From NCBI GenBank assembly GCA_900552095.1, contig URYM01000060.1, positions 1 to 9,095 of the forward strand: a DNA stretch of 9,095 nt, read 5' to 3'. Each line of letters begins with the position of its first letter. Within the stretch, counting starts at the first letter, position 1. Shown piece by piece: positions 6,631-9,095 of the stretch. The notes beneath the pieces were generated by a model, which was not told the origin of the DNA, ran no database searches, and worked only from the letters and a program-made list of their open reading frames with translations. Origin of the DNA: an uncultured Blautia sp. (lineage in GTDB: Bacteria > Bacillota > Clostridia > Lachnospirales > Lachnospiraceae). Position numbers and translations under genes: made by a program.

Positions 6631-7665
6631 TTACTGAAAAGCCTTTTGAACCATTTCTTTTTCCGCTTCTCCCAATTCCAGACGTTTTTCATCTGCCCCA
6701 AATAAATACATATCTTTGAAGGCCACGTACAAATCCAGACTCTTTCCATCTTCTACTTCCAGATCTGATTTTACCATCAGCGGACCGTATTTACTCTCCA
6801 TCGAATAAATAATCTCCGCCCCCAGCATTTCCTTCGTAACTACTCTGGCCTGAAGTACAATATGTGGGGCTTCCGTCTGCTCCAGACTTACTTTCTCCGG
6901 CCTGAATCCCAGCATCTTCCCTTCCGGCAGTACTTTTTTCAGTACATTCATCTGAGGCGTCCCGATAAACTGCGCTGCATAGACACAGTTCGGATTTTCA
7001 TACAGCTCTCTGGGCGAGGATTGCTGTACAATATAGCCAGCCCTCATCAAAACAATAGTATCTGCCATAGACATCGCCTCCACCTGATCGTGCGTGACAT
7101 ATACAAAAGTTGTCCCCAGCTTTTTATGCAGACTGATCAGTTCTACCCGCATCTGTCCTCTTAATTTTGCATCCAAATTGGAAAGCGGTTCATCCATTAA
7201 GAAAACCTTCGGCTGCTTTACCATTGCCCGGGCAAGCGCCACTCTCTGCCTTTGTCCTCCAGACAGCTTAGAAGGTTTTCTGTTCAGATATTCTGTCAGT
7301 CCCACAATTTCACAGATTTCTTTTACTCTCTTTTCTCTTTCCTCCTTCGGCACCTTCTTATTTTCCAGTCCAAACTCAATATTCTGACGCACCGTCATTG
7401 TGGGATAAAGAGCATAATTCTGAAATACCATTGCAATATCCCTCTTTCCGGGCGTCAAATCATTCACTTTCTGGCCGTCAATAAAAATTTCCCCTGAAGT
7501 GGGATCATCAAGCCCCGTGATCATCCGCAGCGTGGTAGATTTTCCACATCCGGAAGGACCTACCAATACAGTAAAAGATCCATCCTCAATATCCAGATTC
7601 AGATTCTCAATCACAATATCTTTCTCAAACTGCTTTTTTACATTTCTAAGCTGAATCGTTCCCAT
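6631..7665 (-). CDS. ugpC: ABC transporter ATPase, UgpC/MsmX type
   Basis: This 344-residue nucleotide-binding subunit energises the importer. All motifs are intact: Walker A GPSGCGKST (36-44), Q-loop Gln82, signature LSGGQ (134-138), Walker B VFLMDEP (154-160), D-loop SNLD (162-165) and switch His192 (THDQVEAM). A C-terminal OB/TOBE-type domain (about 235-330) with GFRPEKV (253-259) marks the MalK/UgpC/MsmX subfamily. It is somewhat shorter than the roughly 370 residues usual for that group. It starts at ATG 7665 with AAGGAG (AGGAG core 9 nt upstream) and is the first gene of the operon, behind an extended -10 promoter. Because the ATPase is encoded with its permeases, it is probably dedicated, although relatives of MsmX can serve several transporters. 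Confidence 0.95.
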   Translation of the reverse strand: MGTIQLRNVKKQFEKDIVIENLNLDIEDGSFTVLVGPSGCGKSTTLRMITGLDDPTSGEIFIDGQKVNDLTPGKRDIAMVFQNYALYPTMTVRQNIEFGLENKKVPKEEREKRVKEICEIVGLTEYLNRKPSKLSGGQRQRVALARAMVKQPKVFLMDEPLSNLDAKLRGQMRVELISLHKKLGTTFVYVTHDQVEAMSMADTIVLMRAGYIVQQSSPRELYENPNCVYAAQFIGTPQMNVLKKVLPEGKMLGFRPEKVSLEQTEAPHIVLQARVVTKEMLGAEIIYSMESKYGPLMVKSDLEVEDGKSLDLYVAFKDMYLFGADEKRLELGEAEKEMVQKAFQ

Positions 7666-7712
7666 ACTTTCACTCTCCTTATTTTCTTTCAGCGTTGTTT
7701 CTTACTGACTTT

Positions 7713-7721
7713 ACTATAACA
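7713..7721 (-). promoter_or_regulatory. Extended -10 promoter of the ABC/phosphodiesterase operon
   Basis: On the minus strand TATAGT (7718-7713) is preceded by TGT (7721-7719), an extended -10 (TGnTATAGT). No good -35 is found, but a long A-rich purine tract lies directly upstream (7727-7780 read on the minus strand) and could act as an UP-like element. Transcription would start near 7706, giving a leader of about 40 nt before the ATPase gene. Confidence 0.5.
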
Positions 7722-7733
7722 TCCACAAATTTT

Positions 7734-7765
7734 TTCTTTTTTGCTCTTTTCTCTTCTTTTTTGCT
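7734..7765. repeat. 20-bp spaced T-rich direct repeat upstream of the operon
   Basis: TTCTTTTTTGCT occurs at 7734-7745 and again at 7754-7765, exactly 20 bp apart. The copies sit within a T-rich stretch (7727-7781) between the MgtC-family gene and the operon promoter. On the operon strand they read as phased A-tracts, so DNA curvature or regulator contact is possible. Low-complexity slippage is the simple alternative. Confidence 0.5.
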
Positions 7766-7781
7766 TTTTTTACAATTTTTT

Positions 7782-8498
7782 CTAAATTTCTTCAATGAAG
7801 CGCAGCCCTTCCATCGCCCGGATTTCTTTCAGAATCCCATTATGCTTCTGCCTCTTTCCAAAATCCAGTTCAATAATGGCACAGATATCCTTTTTATACC
7901 ACTTATACTCAGATCTCCTCGACAAATTCTTTATATGAAATCCCTGTTCCGAAAAATATTCCAGCATATGAACCATGGATCTCTCATCGGTCGCTTCCAC
8001 ACAAAGTTTCATGTAACGGGAATTTCCTGTGATCACCTGATCCAAAAGCTGGAATAACCCAGAAAAAAGATAGATAATCGCTGTTCCAACAATTGCCCCA
8101 AAATAAAATCCACACCCGATTGTTATCCCCAAAGAAGCCGTAACCCAGAGAGCCGCTGCTGTCGTAAGGCCTTTGATCTGATTTGCTCCAGTTACCATAA
8201 TCGTTCCCGCGCCTAAGAATCCAATCCCGCTGATCACCTGGGCTGCCATACGCGCCGCATCTCCACTCCCGCCGGAAACATAAATAGAAATGTACTCATT
8301 CGTAACCATTGCAAGTGTAGCACCCACACAGACCAGAGAAAAGGTTTTCAGCCCGGCAGGCCTCCCTTTCATTCCCCGTTCCAGTCCAATCAGCCCTCCG
8401 CAGAGTGCTGCAAAAATGAGCCGCATAACTGCCGAAAACTGAAAACTCCCTGCAGGGCATTTCAGCCCTTCCGCAAATGCTTGTAATACTTCTTCCAT
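7782..8498 (-). CDS. MgtC/SapB family membrane protein
   Basis: This complete 238-residue protein has the MgtC/SapB N-terminal membrane domain and a soluble C-terminal domain. Hydrophobic segments fall at about 22-40, 50-65, 84-104, 110-128 and 130-151. Diagnostic stretches are GLIGLERGMKGRPAGLKT (35-52), GIGFLGAGTIM (91-101) and GLTTAAALWVTASLG (110-124). Residues about 160-238 resemble the ACT-like C-terminal domain of MgtC proteins. The start at ATG 8498 is fixed by AGGAGGTG (8510-8503). In Salmonella, MgtC is a magnesium-starvation protein acting on ATP synthase and phosphate balance; members in non-pathogens are mostly uncharacterised, so family membership does not give a precise role. 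The gene is divergent from the sensor gene and lies 116 nt upstream of the ABC operon with no terminator between. Confidence 0.93.
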   Translation of the reverse strand: MEEVLQAFAEGLKCPAGSFQFSAVMRLIFAALCGGLIGLERGMKGRPAGLKTFSLVCVGATLAMVTNEYISIYVSGGSGDAARMAAQVISGIGFLGAGTIMVTGANQIKGLTTAAALWVTASLGITIGCGFYFGAIVGTAIIYLFSGLFQLLDQVITGNSRYMKLCVEATDERSMVHMLEYFSEQGFHIKNLSRRSEYKWYKKDICAIIELDFGKRQKHNGILKEIRAMEGLRFIEEI

Positions 8499-8516
8499 AC
8501 CACACCTCCTGCTCTA

Positions 8517-8525
8517 TTTATATCA
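8517..8525 (-). promoter_or_regulatory. Extended -10 promoter of the MgtC-family gene
   Basis: On the minus strand TATAAA (8522-8517) is preceded by TGA (8525-8523), an extended -10. The upstream -35 candidate TTTTCC is poor (16-bp spacer). The element lies very close to the start codon (8498), so the leader would be only about 12 nt and start almost at the ribosome binding site. Confidence 0.45.
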
Positions 8526-8540
8526 TTCTTTTTCTTCGGA

Positions 8541-8578
8541 AAATTTGCTGTTTTTTTCAAATTTATGCTATTTTTTTT
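8541..8578. repeat. Approximate 20-bp spaced T-rich repeat in the divergent promoter region
   Basis: AAATTTGCTGTTTTTTT (8541-8557) and AAATTTATGCTATTTTTTTT (8559-8578) repeat the pattern AAATTT-GCT-T-tract, with the GCT elements exactly 20 bp apart (8547 and 8567). They lie between the divergent promoters of the MgtC-family gene and the sensor gene. They could be regulator contacts, an UP-like element or low complexity. Confidence 0.4.
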
Positions 8579-8585
8579 AACCTGC

Positions 8586-8614
8586 TTCCCAATTACCCTC
8601 TCTTTTGCTATACT
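8586..8614 (+). promoter_or_regulatory. Promoter of the truncated sensor gene
   Basis: The -35 TTCCCA (8586-8591) and -10 TATACT (8609-8614) are separated by exactly 17 bp. TGC immediately precedes the -10, giving the extended form TGnTATACT. A T8 tract lies just upstream. Transcription would start near 8621, and AGGAG follows at 8632-8636. Confidence 0.65.
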
Positions 8615-8644
8615 TTTCTCATAATGAAAACAGGAGTTTTAGCT

Positions 8645-9047
8645 ATGAAAAAAAATAAGCCTCAATCTCTTTCTTACCGGTTATACTACACATTTATTAT
8701 CAGTTTTATCATCCCCATCCTGCTGATCTGTCTCCTGATCTCCTATCTGTTCAGCAATTATCAGCACAAAAATATCCAGGATGAAGCAGCCAGCACAACC
8801 GAGCTGATTTCCGCTTACCTGGATAAGTACATTCGCGATATTGATTATATTATGCGGGCTCCCTATTATCATTCTTACTTTCAATCTAAAACCAAACCTG
8901 AAGAAATGACTCCCGCTTACCTGAACAAGTTGAATTCCGAGATTGGAGATACCCTGATGCTCACCACCTACTCCCGGGATGACTTTGGCGATCTTCTGAT
9001 TCTGTCCAATCAGAAAGTAATTTATTTTAATTCCCAAAATTATTACC
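8645..9047 (+). CDS. Membrane-anchored sensor, N-terminal fragment (probably YesM-like histidine kinase)
   Basis: The gene begins at ATG 8645 with AGGAG at 8632-8636 (8-nt spacer). Only 134 genomic codons are present because the genomic sequence ends at 9047. The frame happens to stay open through the adapter, so any residues after Tyr134 are artefactual. The protein has a basic N-terminus, one transmembrane segment at about 15-37 (TFIISFIIPILLICLLISY) and then an extracellular helical region containing ELISAYLDKYIRDIDYIM (53-70), which resembles the start of a Cache-type ligand-binding domain. This layout is typical of YesM/LytS-type histidine kinases in Clostridia, which usually pair with an AraC-type response regulator and often control adjacent ABC transporters. 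No kinase domain is visible, so an AraC-type regulator, GGDEF protein or chemoreceptor with the same N-terminus cannot be excluded. Confidence 0.6.
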
Positions 9048-9095
9048 CTGTCTCTTATACACATCTCCGAGCCCACGAGACCGTACTAGATCTCG
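9048..9095. other. Illumina Nextera adapter contamination (not genomic)
   Basis: CTGTCTCTTATACACATCT (9048-9066) is the 19-bp Tn5 mosaic end used in Nextera libraries. CCGAGCCCACGAGAC (9067-9081) is the rest of the Nextera read-2 adapter. CGTACTAG (9082-9089) matches the i7 index I know as N702. ATCTCG (9090-9095) is the beginning of the P7 flow-cell sequence. The order and spacing fit the library construct exactly, so these 48 bases were assembled from untrimmed reads. It is not a natural Tn5 end. Confidence 0.98.

Noticed and set aside
7666..7781. Pho box upstream of the importer operon
   Set aside because: A single TTTACA on the plus strand (7769-7774) was found, but no set of direct repeats at 11-bp spacing as expected for PhoP in Firmicutes.
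7727..7781. Poly-T stretch as an intrinsic terminator
   Set aside because: The T-run is on the plus strand, where no gene ends here, and no GC-rich hairpin precedes it. On the transcribed minus strand it is A-rich.
9048..9066. Natural Tn5/IS50 mosaic end suggesting a transposon insertion
   Set aside because: It is followed directly by the Nextera read-2 adapter, an 8-base index and the P7 start, which is a library construct rather than IS50 sequence.
8681..9076. 131-residue minus-strand frame beginning MGSEMCIRDR
   Set aside because: Its start codon and first residues lie in the Nextera adapter, and the rest is antisense to the sensor gene, which has a proper ribosome binding site and promoter.

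Overview
The window looks like the end of a contig from a low-to-moderate GC Gram-positive anaerobe, most likely a Clostridia member of the Lachnospiraceae type. The support is AGGAGG-type ribosome binding sites before almost every gene, a lipobox lipoprotein as the ABC transporter receptor, extended -10 promoters, and a secreted surface protein style common in gut Firmicutes. The genus cannot be fixed from the sequence.

Layout: (1) Positions 1-663, minus strand, hold the N-terminal part of a secreted surface protein that runs off the left edge inside a 36-bp (12-residue) Pro/Thr/Glu repeat. (2) Positions 664-883 are a divergent promoter region with a possible 14-codon leader ORF and hairpin on one side, and three spaced TTTTC/GAAAA-type inverted repeats around the other promoter. 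(3) Positions 884-2167, plus strand, encode a complete CNNM/CorC (HlyC family) membrane protein starting at TTG, followed by a hairpin terminator shared with the convergent operon. (4) Positions 7665-2237, minus strand, form a tight five-gene operon: ABC ATPase, two MalF/MalG-type permeases, a cytoplasmic alkaline-phosphatase-superfamily phosphodiesterase, and a lipoprotein receptor resembling UgpB. (5) Positions 7782-8498, minus strand, encode an MgtC/SapB family protein immediately upstream of the operon with no terminator in between. (6) Positions 8645-9047, plus strand, hold the first 134 codons of a membrane-anchored sensor, probably a YesM-like histidine kinase. (7) Positions 9048-9095 are not genomic: they are Illumina Nextera adapter with an i7 index.

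Main biological reading: the operon resembles a Ugp glycerol-3-phosphate/glycerophosphodiester importer. In place of the classical UgpQ (GDPD-fold) phosphodiesterase, it carries a nucleotide pyrophosphatase/phosphodiesterase-like enzyme with a complete two-metal ligand set and no signal peptide. The simplest model is import of an intact small phosphodiester, such as a glycerophosphodiester, followed by cleavage inside the cell. The substrate is inferred, not shown. The truncated sensor at the right edge may belong to a two-component system controlling this importer, and two proteins of families linked to magnesium (CNNM/CorC and MgtC) flank it.
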